Of a stretch of DNA of 13,861 bases, positions 7,965-13,861 are shown piece after piece. Each line of letters opens with the position of its first letter. Positions within the stretch are counted from its first letter, which is position 1. The position numbers and the translations under genes are program-made. The stretch is from contig PKWA01000132.1 of the NCBI GenBank assembly GCA_003131665.1, forward strand, positions 11,281-25,141, in the 5' to 3' direction. The stretch is from Acidimicrobiaceae bacterium (lineage in GTDB: Bacteria > Actinomycetota > Acidimicrobiia > Acidimicrobiales > RAAP-2). The notes beneath the pieces were generated by a model that saw only the letters and a program-made list of their open reading frames with translations, was not told where the DNA came from and did not search any database.

Positions 7965-7970
7965 ATCGTA
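7965..7970 (-). promoter_or_regulatory. Candidate -10 box for a leaderless P450 transcript
   Basis: On the minus strand TACGAT ends seven bases before the GTG start, the spacing expected if transcription begins at the start codon. No convincing -35 box precedes it and no ribosome site is present. Leaderless mRNAs are common in Actinobacteria. The alternative is read-through from the BVMO-like gene. Confidence 0.3.
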
Positions 7971-8052
7971 GCCCGGTCGTGGCGAATATTCCCGGGTGAG
8001 CGATGTGGTCCTCACTCCCATACACGGAACTTTTTCCTGCGGCGAGTTGGCG

Positions 8053-9885
8053 TTACGAAGATCGTTCGCGAAACTCGAGACCCTCGAAGGTTCCCGCGTT
8101 GCGCCACGCGTCGATGAAAGCGAAGTACGCGACTGCTCCTTCGGGGTAACGACTGGAGAAGAGCTGCTCGCGACTACCCATTGGTCGGCCCTCATTGTTG
8201 TAGTAACCCGGTGTGCAGTCCGGATCAGCCAGGAACGTCTCGCTCGTGCCTTCCAGCAGTTTCATCCAGGCTCGCTCGGCTTCCGCGCTCACTTCGACCT
8301 CGTCGGCGCCGGTCGCGAGAGCTTGGGTCACGATCGCCGCGATGGTGGTAGCGGCTTCGGTGAGATTTTGAGTGACGTTGGATATGAGATTCGCCGCCTG
8401 CGTCACGCCCACGATGAACAGATTGGGGAACCCGCGCACGTGAATGCCGTGCATCGTTTGCATACCGTCGTCCCAATGTTTTGAGAGTGAGAGTCCGTCG
8501 CGCCCGAAGGTCTCAAAACCAGAACGTCGCTCGTACTCGGTCCCAACCTCGAAGCCCGAGGCGAAAATGAGACAGTCGAGCTCGTAGTGACTCCCGTCGA
8601 CCCACACACCAGTCTCATCGATACGCTCCACTCCTTGTCCGCGCGTATCGACCAAGTGAACGTTCGGCAAGTTATACGCCTGGAGGTACTCATCGTGAAA
8701 ACACGGTCGCTTACACAGCTGGCGATACCAGGGCTTCAGAGCCTCTGCCGCCTCGCGGTTCCCTACCACGGCGTCCACCCGGAGGCGAATTTCGGTCATC
8801 TTCTCGTCATCACTGTCTTCGTAGGCACGGCGCATCGACGCCGGACTCAAGTCGCCACCGTCAGCGATGACTCGGTCTCGAATTCGTTGAGAGATGTCGG
8901 TCCAACCGTCCTTGACCAGATCCTCGTCGGCGAATCCGCCACTCTGCAAGGTGGCGAAGTTCATCAGCCAACGCCCTTGCCAACCCGGTTCAAGATCAGC
9001 GAACCACTCGGGGTCAATGGGATGGTTGTTGCGCACGTCAATCGACGACGGCGTGCGCTGAAAGACGAAGAGCTCTTGGGCCGCACGAGCCAAATAGGGT
9101 ATGCACTGAACGGCAGTGGCTCCCGTACCGATGATGCCCACCCGCTTGTCGGACAACTTTTCCATCACCGCGCCGCTGGGGTCTCCGCCGGTATAGCCAT
9201 AGTCCCAACGGCTCGTGTGAAAGCTGTGGCGAGCGAACGTCTCAATGCCGGGTATCCCGGGCAACTTGGGTCGATGCAGCGGACCGGTGCCCATCGAGAC
9301 GAATCGGGCCCGTATTTCGTCACCTCGATTGGTGCGAATGATCCAACGAGAGGTGGCTTCGTCCCAACGATGTTCAGTGACCTCGGTTGAGAAGAGCGCG
9401 TTGTCGTAGAGACCGAACTTGTGAGCGATCAGTTGGGCCTGACGGATGATCTCTGGTGCGAAAGTGTATTTCATCGTCGGGACATGACCCGTCTCTTCGA
9501 GCAAAGGGAGATAGACCATCGCCGCGGTATCACACATGGCACCCGGGTATCGATTCCAGTACCACGCTCCGCCCACGTCGCCCCCGCCTTCGATGAGGCG
9601 AACACCTTCGACGCCAGCCTGTCGCAGTCGAGCCCCCGTGACGAGCCCGGAGAAGCCGCCACCAATGATCGCGACGGTCACTTCGTCAAAGAGAGGCTCA
9701 CGATCGACGCGCTCGGTGTACGGGTCATCGAGAAAGTGTGCAAACCGCCCACTCGCCTCGACGTACTGGTCGTTGGCGTCAGGGCGAATTCGCTTGTCGC
9801 GTTCCTCACGGTACTTCGTTCGTAACGCGTCTCGGTCAATGGTCTCGACGGCTGTGTTCTCTCCAGAATTTTCCTTGTCCCCCAT
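8053..9885 (-). CDS. FAD-dependent monooxygenase, Baeyer-Villiger-like
   Basis: This is a flavoprotein monooxygenase of about 610 residues that would use FAD and NADPH to oxygenate a ketone or related lipophilic substrate. In the numbering of the longer frame (start 9954), the FAD-binding loop AIIGGGFSGL is at 96-104, followed by GGAWYWNRYPGAMCD. The second nucleotide-binding loop GIIGTGATA spans 273-281. The BVMO fingerprint FxGxxxHxxxW(P/D) appears as F240-A-R242-HSF-H246-TSR-W250-D251, so the expected glycine is arginine. The C-terminal part (FASGFEVGTEYERR, FPNLFIVGVTQAA) is typical. The N-terminal DALRTKYREERDKRIRPD block is characteristic of the long actinobacterial subgroup. I prefer ATG at 9885, which leaves 18 residues before that block. 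ATG at 9954 gives 23 more residues and 633 in all. Neither has a strong ribosome site. The P450 gene lies 95 bases downstream. Confidence 0.92.
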   Translation of the reverse strand: MGDKENSGENTAVETIDRDALRTKYREERDKRIRPDANDQYVEASGRFAHFLDDPYTERVDREPLFDEVTVAIIGGGFSGLVTGARLRQAGVEGVRLIEGGGDVGGAWYWNRYPGAMCDTAAMVYLPLLEETGHVPTMKYTFAPEIIRQAQLIAHKFGLYDNALFSTEVTEHRWDEATSRWIIRTNRGDEIRARFVSMGTGPLHRPKLPGIPGIETFARHSFHTSRWDYGYTGGDPSGAVMEKLSDKRVGIIGTGATAVQCIPYLARAAQELFVFQRTPSSIDVRNNHPIDPEWFADLEPGWQGRWLMNFATLQSGGFADEDLVKDGWTDISQRIRDRVIADGGDLSPASMRRAYEDSDDEKMTEIRLRVDAVVGNREAAEALKPWYRQLCKRPCFHDEYLQAYNLPNVHLVDTRGQGVERIDETGVWVDGSHYELDCLIFASGFEVGTEYERRSGFETFGRDGLSLSKHWDDGMQTMHGIHVRGFPNLFIVGVTQAANLISNVTQNLTEAATTIAAIVTQALATGADEVEVSAEAERAWMKLLEGTSETFLADPDCTPGYYNNEGRPMGSREQLFSSRYPEGAVAYFAFIDAWRNAGTFEGLEFRERSS

Positions 9886-10222
9886 CTCTACATCATGCCT
9901 TGATTTGACGCTAGGGAACTCCCGCGCACGTTCGAGCGCCAAAAACGCCATCACTCGTTGTCAGCGAGCCCGGCTTTGGCCACCCGTGGGCACGTTTGCT
10001 TGGAGGCTCGAGGGCCGCAGAGCCCACTACTTGAAGCGCGATTCTTCAAGAGAAGGGGCGAACTGCACTGCTACGATCCGGTTGTGGAGAGCCCGCGGCA
10101 TCGTAGACCTCAAAGATGTTGGCGCTCCAACAGCTGTCACGAGCACCTCATAAATGTCTCATCTCCCACGAAACGCAAGGTCCTCTTTCTTGGAGTAACA
10201 GCCACCACGACCAACTCGCCTC
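9886..10222. other. Divergent intergenic region between BVMO-like and secreted-protein genes
   Basis: This is about 337 bases, or 268 if the longer BVMO start is used. It holds a dyad at 10030-10050 and a TACGAT hexamer at 10072-10077 on the plus strand. The small open frames inside it have no recognisable content, ribosome site or family resemblance. I see no RNA gene or clear terminator. Confidence 0.5.
10030..10050. repeat. Inverted repeat CTTGAAG-N7-CTTCAAG
   Basis: Two perfect 7-base arms flank a 7-base spacer in the divergent intergenic region. Arm length and centre-to-centre spacing of 14 bases are plausible for a dimeric regulator site. A TACGAT hexamer follows 21 bases downstream. 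It is too AT-rich and lacks a T-run, so a terminator is unlikely. Confidence 0.35.
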
Positions 10223-11296
10223 GTGTTTCGACGTAGGAGCTCGCGGGCGACCTTGGCCGCCGGAGTCTGTGCCCTGACGGTGGCAGCGGGTTTCGTGGCG
10301 CCGATGAGCTCGGCACTGGCGGCCCCAAGTCATTCAACGACTCACCTCGAAACCAAGACCTCCGGGACCGTACTGCCCGGAACGAAATGTTCGGTCTTTC
10401 CGCTCGACAACGTATGGAACACGCCCATCACAGGACTTCCAGCCGACGCCAACAGCGCGACCTGGCTCGCGTCGATGTCGGCCGCCTCCACCGATCTGCA
10501 CCCGGACTACGGACCATCGGGCAACCCGAAGGCGCCTTACGGCATTCCCTGGAATATCGTCCCCGTCGGCACCCATTTCACACCAATCAAATTCCTGTAC
10601 GCCTCGGAGAGCAACCGTGGCCCGTACCCGCTGACGGCCTCGACACCGATTGAAGGGGGCTCCGATCGCCACGCCCTGATGGTCGATCCGAGAACATCGA
10701 GCACTTCAAAGGTCTGCACGCTCTTTGAGACTTTCGACACCCACTACTCGGCCGGGGGGCGCTCTACGGCGGGCTCGGGCGCGATCTGGAACCTCAACTC
10801 GAACGCACTTCGACCGGCCGGCTTCACCTCAGCCGACGCCGCCGGTCTGCCGATCCTGCCGGGGCTGGTCAATTACAACGAGGTCGCCTCCGGGTCCATG
10901 AACCACGCCATTCGATTCACCGTCGAGTGCTCCCAGGAGTCCTACCTGTGGCCCGCGCGCCACGAAGCCGGTCAGGCCAACACCAACTGTCCGCCAATGG
11001 GCGCGCGTTTTCGCCTCAACGCCTCGTTCACCTTGCCCGCGGTGTCCTGTGGTGCCTTCTGTCAGACCGTGCTCAAGACAATGAAAACCTATGGACTCAT
11101 CGTGGCTGATAACGGCAGTAACTGGTACTTCCAGGGAACGGCAGACACCCGGTGGACTTATAACGAAGTTGACCAACTCAAGTTGATTCCAGCCAGTCAG
11201 TTCGCGGCCGTGGACGAGTCGTGTCTCATGATCAACGCCAACTCCGGTCAGGCGCTGCAGCCCGGAACCGCCGCGTATCAGCAAAGTTGTGGCTAA
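10223..11296 (+). CDS. Secreted protein of a conserved actinobacterial family, function unknown
   Basis: This 357-residue protein has a Sec-type signal peptide: an Arg-rich start (FRRRSSR), a hydrophobic core to about residue 27, and an ALA cleavage site near residue 34. The mature part contains C56-SVFPLDNVWNT, GGSDRHALMVD, GAIWNLNSNALRPAGFTSADAAGLPILPGLVNYNEV (GLPILPG at 208-214), NHAIRFT, WPARH (243-247), PPMGARFRL and YGLIVADNGSNWYFQG (D296-N297-G298). I remember this order of blocks from uncharacterised exported proteins of Actinobacteria and Chloroflexi, and I know of no assigned function. The invariant-looking His, Asp, Arg and Trp residues suggest an enzyme or carbohydrate-binding fold, but that is a guess. 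Six or more cysteines could form disulfides outside the cell. GTG at 10223 is the first start after an in-frame TAA at 10196. The nearest GGAG is about 25 bases upstream, so initiation is not well supported. Confidence 0.85.
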   Translation: MFRRRSSRATLAAGVCALTVAAGFVAPMSSALAAPSHSTTHLETKTSGTVLPGTKCSVFPLDNVWNTPITGLPADANSATWLASMSAASTDLHPDYGPSGNPKAPYGIPWNIVPVGTHFTPIKFLYASESNRGPYPLTASTPIEGGSDRHALMVDPRTSSTSKVCTLFETFDTHYSAGGRSTAGSGAIWNLNSNALRPAGFTSADAAGLPILPGLVNYNEVASGSMNHAIRFTVECSQESYLWPARHEAGQANTNCPPMGARFRLNASFTLPAVSCGAFCQTVLKTMKTYGLIVADNGSNWYFQGTADTRWTYNEVDQLKLIPASQFAAVDESCLMINANSGQALQPGTAAYQQSCG

Positions 11297-11316
11297 ACCG
11301 AGCGACGTCGTCGAGA

Positions 11317-12354
11317 TCAATTAACCGAAGACGTAACGACGGCGTGTTGGGTCGGGTCGAGCAGTTCGACCCAGGTCTGACCTGGAGTCATGTCGATCAC
11401 GCGACCGGAGGAGTTGGTGTACACGATGGCCCTACTCAAGCCCTTGCGGGACCAGGTTGCTCGCTGTACCCTCCCCGCGGAAAAAACCTCGGCCGGCCCC
11501 GAGCCAACGAGGAGCGCGTACGAACCGAGCACGCCCACGCCACCTTCGTACTTGACGTTCATCACGATGACGTTCTTGGGCGAAACTCGAACGCCCGCAG
11601 CTGAGACGTCGGGCCCACCAAAGATTGAACGGTCCCACGATCGTGTTGTCCCATTCCACTCATAAGACGCTTCGTAACCCGAGGCGAAACCCACGACGAA
11701 AGAGTTCACCCGGGGACCCTTCGCCGGAGTTGATTTCGATCGATAGGTAAAGAGAGGGGGCGGCGGCTTCGGCTTGCCACCTTTGGCCATCAACAGCACG
11801 GCGTTGGCGAGAAGGTTGTGGGGAGGGTAGCGCGTCGAAATCCGAAACATCGCCGAACCCGCGTCAGACTCGGTAATCAACTTCACCGGCGCCGTCGCGA
11901 TGCTCTCCAGGGCGTACTGGGCACCTCCGGAACAGGCGAAGATGCCGCCGATGCGATAGACGAGCTCGCGATCCGTTCGACGCACCGAACGTAGAGGACC
12001 GACTTCGGTCGGAAGTTGCGAATTGAAAATTGCGGCGAGCCGGGTGATGCCGCCTTCGACGATCTCTTCGTACACGACGTCGGCCTCATCGATTCCGTAC
12101 TGCGGCATTGCCTCAGGGGTGTTATCGATTTTGACGGTGAGCGCAGAACGGCGACCGGCCTCCCCCGTAGGATCCGGTAGTCCGGTTAAGGGGGCAATCT
12201 TCGTGTGCTTGACCGCAGAGGTGTTTGGTACCGATGCCAAAGTCGAGGTCGAGCCGGCAAGAGTCGTAGTCGTCGAGTCGGCCAGTGCGACCGGCACGCC
12301 GATAGTGACAGCACACAAGCTAATGATCATCACAAACCCGAAGACTCGACGCAT
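11317..12354 (-). CDS. Exported DUF3048 (YerB-like) protein
   Basis: This is a 345-residue exported protein. Residues 1-25 form a signal peptide (RR, hydrophobic stretch, VALA before DS). A Thr/Ser-rich linker follows to about residue 50, then the DUF3048 N-terminal domain begins with PLTGLPD (55-61). Landmarks are VKIDNTPEAMPQYGIDEADVVYEEIVEGGITR (74-105) and VGPLRSVRRTD (118-128). After a proline-rich GGKPKPPPPLF hinge comes the C-terminal half (NVIVMNVKYE, then GQTWVELLDP near the end). Bacillus YerB is a lipoprotein, but here ISLC is a poor lipobox and the protein is probably not lipidated. The role of the family is unknown. The ATG at 12352-12354 has AGTAGG eight bases upstream. It converges on the secreted-protein gene with a 20-base gap and no visible terminator. 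It is divergent from the MDR gene. Confidence 0.93.
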   Translation of the reverse strand: MRRVFGFVMIISLCAVTIGVPVALADSTTTTLAGSTSTLASVPNTSAVKHTKIAPLTGLPDPTGEAGRRSALTVKIDNTPEAMPQYGIDEADVVYEEIVEGGITRLAAIFNSQLPTEVGPLRSVRRTDRELVYRIGGIFACSGGAQYALESIATAPVKLITESDAGSAMFRISTRYPPHNLLANAVLLMAKGGKPKPPPPLFTYRSKSTPAKGPRVNSFVVGFASGYEASYEWNGTTRSWDRSIFGGPDVSAAGVRVSPKNVIVMNVKYEGGVGVLGSYALLVGSGPAEVFSAGRVQRATWSRKGLSRAIVYTNSSGRVIDMTPGQTWVELLDPTQHAVVTSSVN

Positions 12355-12497
12355 AAGGGCAACCTACTTGGTCGGCATCTCCCGCTGATGTCGTACTGCC
12401 ATCATCGCTGAAGAAGACCAGAGGAGGAATATTTACAATTTCGTCCACGGCGCGCTAAACAGTGGGATAGTCAAGCGGAATTGAACTAACGACAACT

Positions 12498-12502
12498 AAG
12501 GA
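12498..12502 (+). promoter_or_regulatory. Ribosome binding site that decides the MDR start
   Basis: AAGGA lies nine bases before GTG 12512 but directly abuts ATG 12503, leaving no spacer for the latter. It therefore supports the GTG start and the N-terminus MKAIVYNRYG, which is standard for this family. Confidence 0.65.
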
Positions 12503-12511
12503 ATGGAAACC

Positions 12512-13474
12512 GTGAAGGCAATTGTTTACAACCGATACGGCCCACCCGACGTCCTTCGCAAAGAGGAGATTGACACTCCCGTACCCAAGGACGACGAGGT
12601 GCTGGTGAGAATTCGCGCGGCGTCGGTCAATCCTTATGACTGGCATCTCGTGCGCGGCTTACCCTACTTAGTTCGCATGTCAGGCATACGAAAGCCAAAA
12701 AACACCAGTGTGGGCGTCGATCTCGCTGGAATCATTGAATCGGTCGGTCACGACGTCACGCAATTTCAAATAGGTGATGAAGTTTTTGGTCTAGGAGCCG
12801 GATCTTGTGCCGAGTTCGCCTGCAGTTCAATTATGCAACTGGCTCACAAACCTTCAGACATATCGTTCGATGCTGCGGCGGCCGTTCCGGTCGCCGCCAT
12901 CACTGCGCTGCAAGGGCTCCAAAGTGACGGTGAGCTTCAACCAGGCGTCAAGGTACTGATCAACGGGGCCGCCGGTGGCGTGGGCACCTTCGCCGTGCAG
13001 ATTGCCAAATCGTTCGGCGCTGAAGTGACCGGCGTGTGCAGCACCAAAAACTTGGACCTAGTCCGATCGCTCGGCGCTGACCGGGTGATCGATTACACCA
13101 CGGAGGATTTTACGCGAGAGGGAATTCGTTACGATCTCATCCTTGATACCGTCGGGAACCATTCGGTCTGGGCTTTTCGCAGAGCATTGACCCCCAAAGG
13201 AACTCTCCGGCTGGTGGGAGGCGGCGGGGGCAAGTTGTTCGGACCACTTGGCCTGATGCTGAAAGCGCTCATCGTTTCGCCGCTGGTGAGCCAGCACTTC
13301 ACCTTGGTCGGAGCGAAGGTCACCACTGAGAGACTGCTCGTGCTCAGCGCACTCATCGAGTCGAAGCAGGTCACACCGGTCATCGACCGAACGTACAAGT
13401 TGGAAGAAACAGCCGAGGCCTTACGCTATCTCGAGACTGGGCACGCACGCGGCAAAGTCGTCATCGTCGTGTGA
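12512..13474 (+). CDS. Zinc-independent MDR oxidoreductase (quinone reductase-like)
   Basis: This 320-residue medium-chain dehydrogenase/reductase is of the NADPH:quinone oxidoreductase or enoyl-reductase type. The GroES-like domain shows MKAIVYNRYGPPDVL, VLVRIRAASVNPYDWHLVRG and VGVDLAGIIESVG. The Rossmann domain shows VLINGAAGGVGTFAVQIAKSFGA with AAGGVG at 153-158 and a nucleotide-discriminating segment at VTGVCSTKNLDLVRSLGAD. The C-terminus is RYLETGHARGKVVIVV. The catalytic zinc cysteine is replaced by asparagine in SVNPYD and the four-cysteine structural zinc loop is absent, so it should act without metal. The substrate is unknown; quinones or activated alkenes are typical. The GTG start is chosen by AAGGA at 12498-12502. 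The alternative ATG at 12503 adds three residues. It is divergent from the DUF3048 gene with a 157-base gap. A poor TTTACA (12432) / TAAACA (12456) pair could be its promoter. Confidence 0.93.
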   Translation: MKAIVYNRYGPPDVLRKEEIDTPVPKDDEVLVRIRAASVNPYDWHLVRGLPYLVRMSGIRKPKNTSVGVDLAGIIESVGHDVTQFQIGDEVFGLGAGSCAEFACSSIMQLAHKPSDISFDAAAAVPVAAITALQGLQSDGELQPGVKVLINGAAGGVGTFAVQIAKSFGAEVTGVCSTKNLDLVRSLGADRVIDYTTEDFTREGIRYDLILDTVGNHSVWAFRRALTPKGTLRLVGGGGGKLFGPLGLMLKALIVSPLVSQHFTLVGAKVTTERLLVLSALIESKQVTPVIDRTYKLEETAEALRYLETGHARGKVVIVV

Positions 13475-13487
13475 AAAGTCCGTCCAT

Positions 13488-13499
13488 CCGCAGTTGCGG
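13488..13499 (+). terminator. Weak hairpin downstream of the MDR gene
   Basis: CCGC-AGTT-GCGG forms a four-pair stem with a tetraloop 14 bases after the MDR stop. The following sequence has only a short T run (CTTTT), so this is a poor intrinsic terminator. The rest of the 190-base gap before the amidohydrolase gene shows nothing clear. Confidence 0.2.
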
Positions 13500-13664
13500 T
13501 CGAACTTTTCCAGAACCTTTTCTAGCTTGATGGGGGACCCCAGAAACCGAGCCAGTCGCAATTTGAGTCCGTTAATAGACGTGGCGCCAACACGACGCGA
13601 AAGAGGCCCATCGGTTAGCATGCTCGTGCCAAGGAATACTGCGACACCACGAAGTGGAGGGTCT

Positions 13665-13861
13665 ATGCCGTACGCCGAGGGACGTGTGATACACGACGCC
13701 GACGCTCACATTATGGAGCCACCGAACTGGCTGCGCGAGAACGCCGAAGCACAGTTTCGCGAGGAACTACCGATCTTGCGGTACGAAAGCGGAAACGAGT
13801 TGCGCCAGACCGGCAGCCCCGAAGAACAACAGCGCGACCTGCTTGCGTCCTTTGACCGGCT
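13665..13861 (+). CDS. Amidohydrolase family 2 protein, N-terminal part
   Basis: The first 65 codons of a gene cut by the right edge. The translation MPYAEGRVIHDADAHIMEPPNWL carries the first metal-site block of the amidohydrolase-2 (ACMSD-like) TIM-barrel family: D11-A-D13-A-H15 followed by E-P-P. D13 and H15 are in the position of metal ligands. Such enzymes hydrolyse or decarboxylate aromatic and other ring compounds, and actinobacteria carry many paralogues, often in catabolic clusters. The ATG at 13665 is preceded by GGAGG (13656-13660) with a four-base spacer, a strong but tight ribosome site. It follows the MDR gene in the same direction after 190 bases. The substrate and the remaining ligands lie outside the window. 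Confidence 0.85.
   Translation, partial: MPYAEGRVIHDADAHIMEPPNWLRENAEAQFREELPILRYESGNELRQTGSPEEQQRDLLASFDR

Noticed and set aside
8587..9390. 267-codon open frame on the plus strand
   Set aside because: It is antisense to the BVMO-like gene, whose motifs are certain. This is typical of long shadow frames at this base composition.
9958..10236. 92-codon open frame in the divergent intergenic region
   Set aside because: There is no ribosome site, the composition is unlike a real protein, and it runs into the secreted-protein gene in another frame.
11297..11316. Possible bidirectional terminator between the converging secreted-protein and DUF3048 genes
   Set aside because: CGACGTCG near 11301 is a palindrome without a loop, and no T-run follows on either strand.
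12421..12427. GAGGAGG, a strong ribosome-site-like sequence on the plus strand
   Set aside because: No ATG, GTG or TTG follows at a usable distance. It is probably coincidental within the divergent promoter region.
13531..13543. GGGGGACCCC as a terminator hairpin downstream of the MDR gene
   Set aside because: The arms leave essentially no loop and no T-run follows.

Overview
The window reads as a gene-dense stretch of a moderately GC-rich actinobacterial chromosome. GTG starts are frequent (four to five of eleven genes), gaps are short, and several genes belong to classes common in Actinobacteria: a GH15 trehalase of mycobacterial type, OtsA, DUF3048, a soluble P450, a Baeyer-Villiger-type flavoprotein and an amidohydrolase-2. 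The mix is reminiscent of Acidimicrobiia or related soil and freshwater Actinobacteria. That placement is an inference without a marker gene. I see no rRNA, tRNA, CRISPR array, insertion sequence or phage gene.

Layout, left to right. (1) 1-2663, minus strand: a GH15 trehalase-like glycosidase followed by otsA, whose 3' part lies beyond the left edge. This puts one enzyme of trehalose synthesis and one of breakdown in the same transcriptional direction. (2) 2928-4007, plus strand: a membrane protein with a K+-channel-like pore loop (TLGTT instead of TxGYG) and a large soluble C-terminal domain. (3) 4172-6648, plus strand: a two-gene operon with a GTGA stop/start overlap, encoding a class III PLP aminotransferase and an HpnA-like SDR-type epimerase/reductase. 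The pairing suggests modification of a hopanoid or other polyterpenoid side chain. (4) 6701-9885, minus strand: a cytochrome P450 and, upstream of it, a BVMO-like FAD monooxygenase with an altered fingerprint motif. (5) 10223-11296, plus strand: a secreted protein of a conserved family without known function. It converges, 20 bases apart, on a DUF3048 exported protein (11317-12354, minus). (6) 12512-13474, plus strand: a zinc-independent quinone-reductase-like MDR enzyme. Then comes the 5' part of an amidohydrolase-2 gene from 13665 to the right edge.

The oxidoreductases (P450, BVMO, MDR, HpnA-like SDR) and the amidohydrolase are the kind of set often seen in actinobacterial lipid, terpenoid or steroid metabolism. 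Only the aminotransferase/HpnA pair and the trehalase/otsA pair have positional evidence of shared function. The strongest leads are the HpnO/HpnA-like pair, the channel-like protein with a non-canonical filter, and the BVMO whose fingerprint glycine is an arginine. I found no clear sign of a wholly new multi-gene system.
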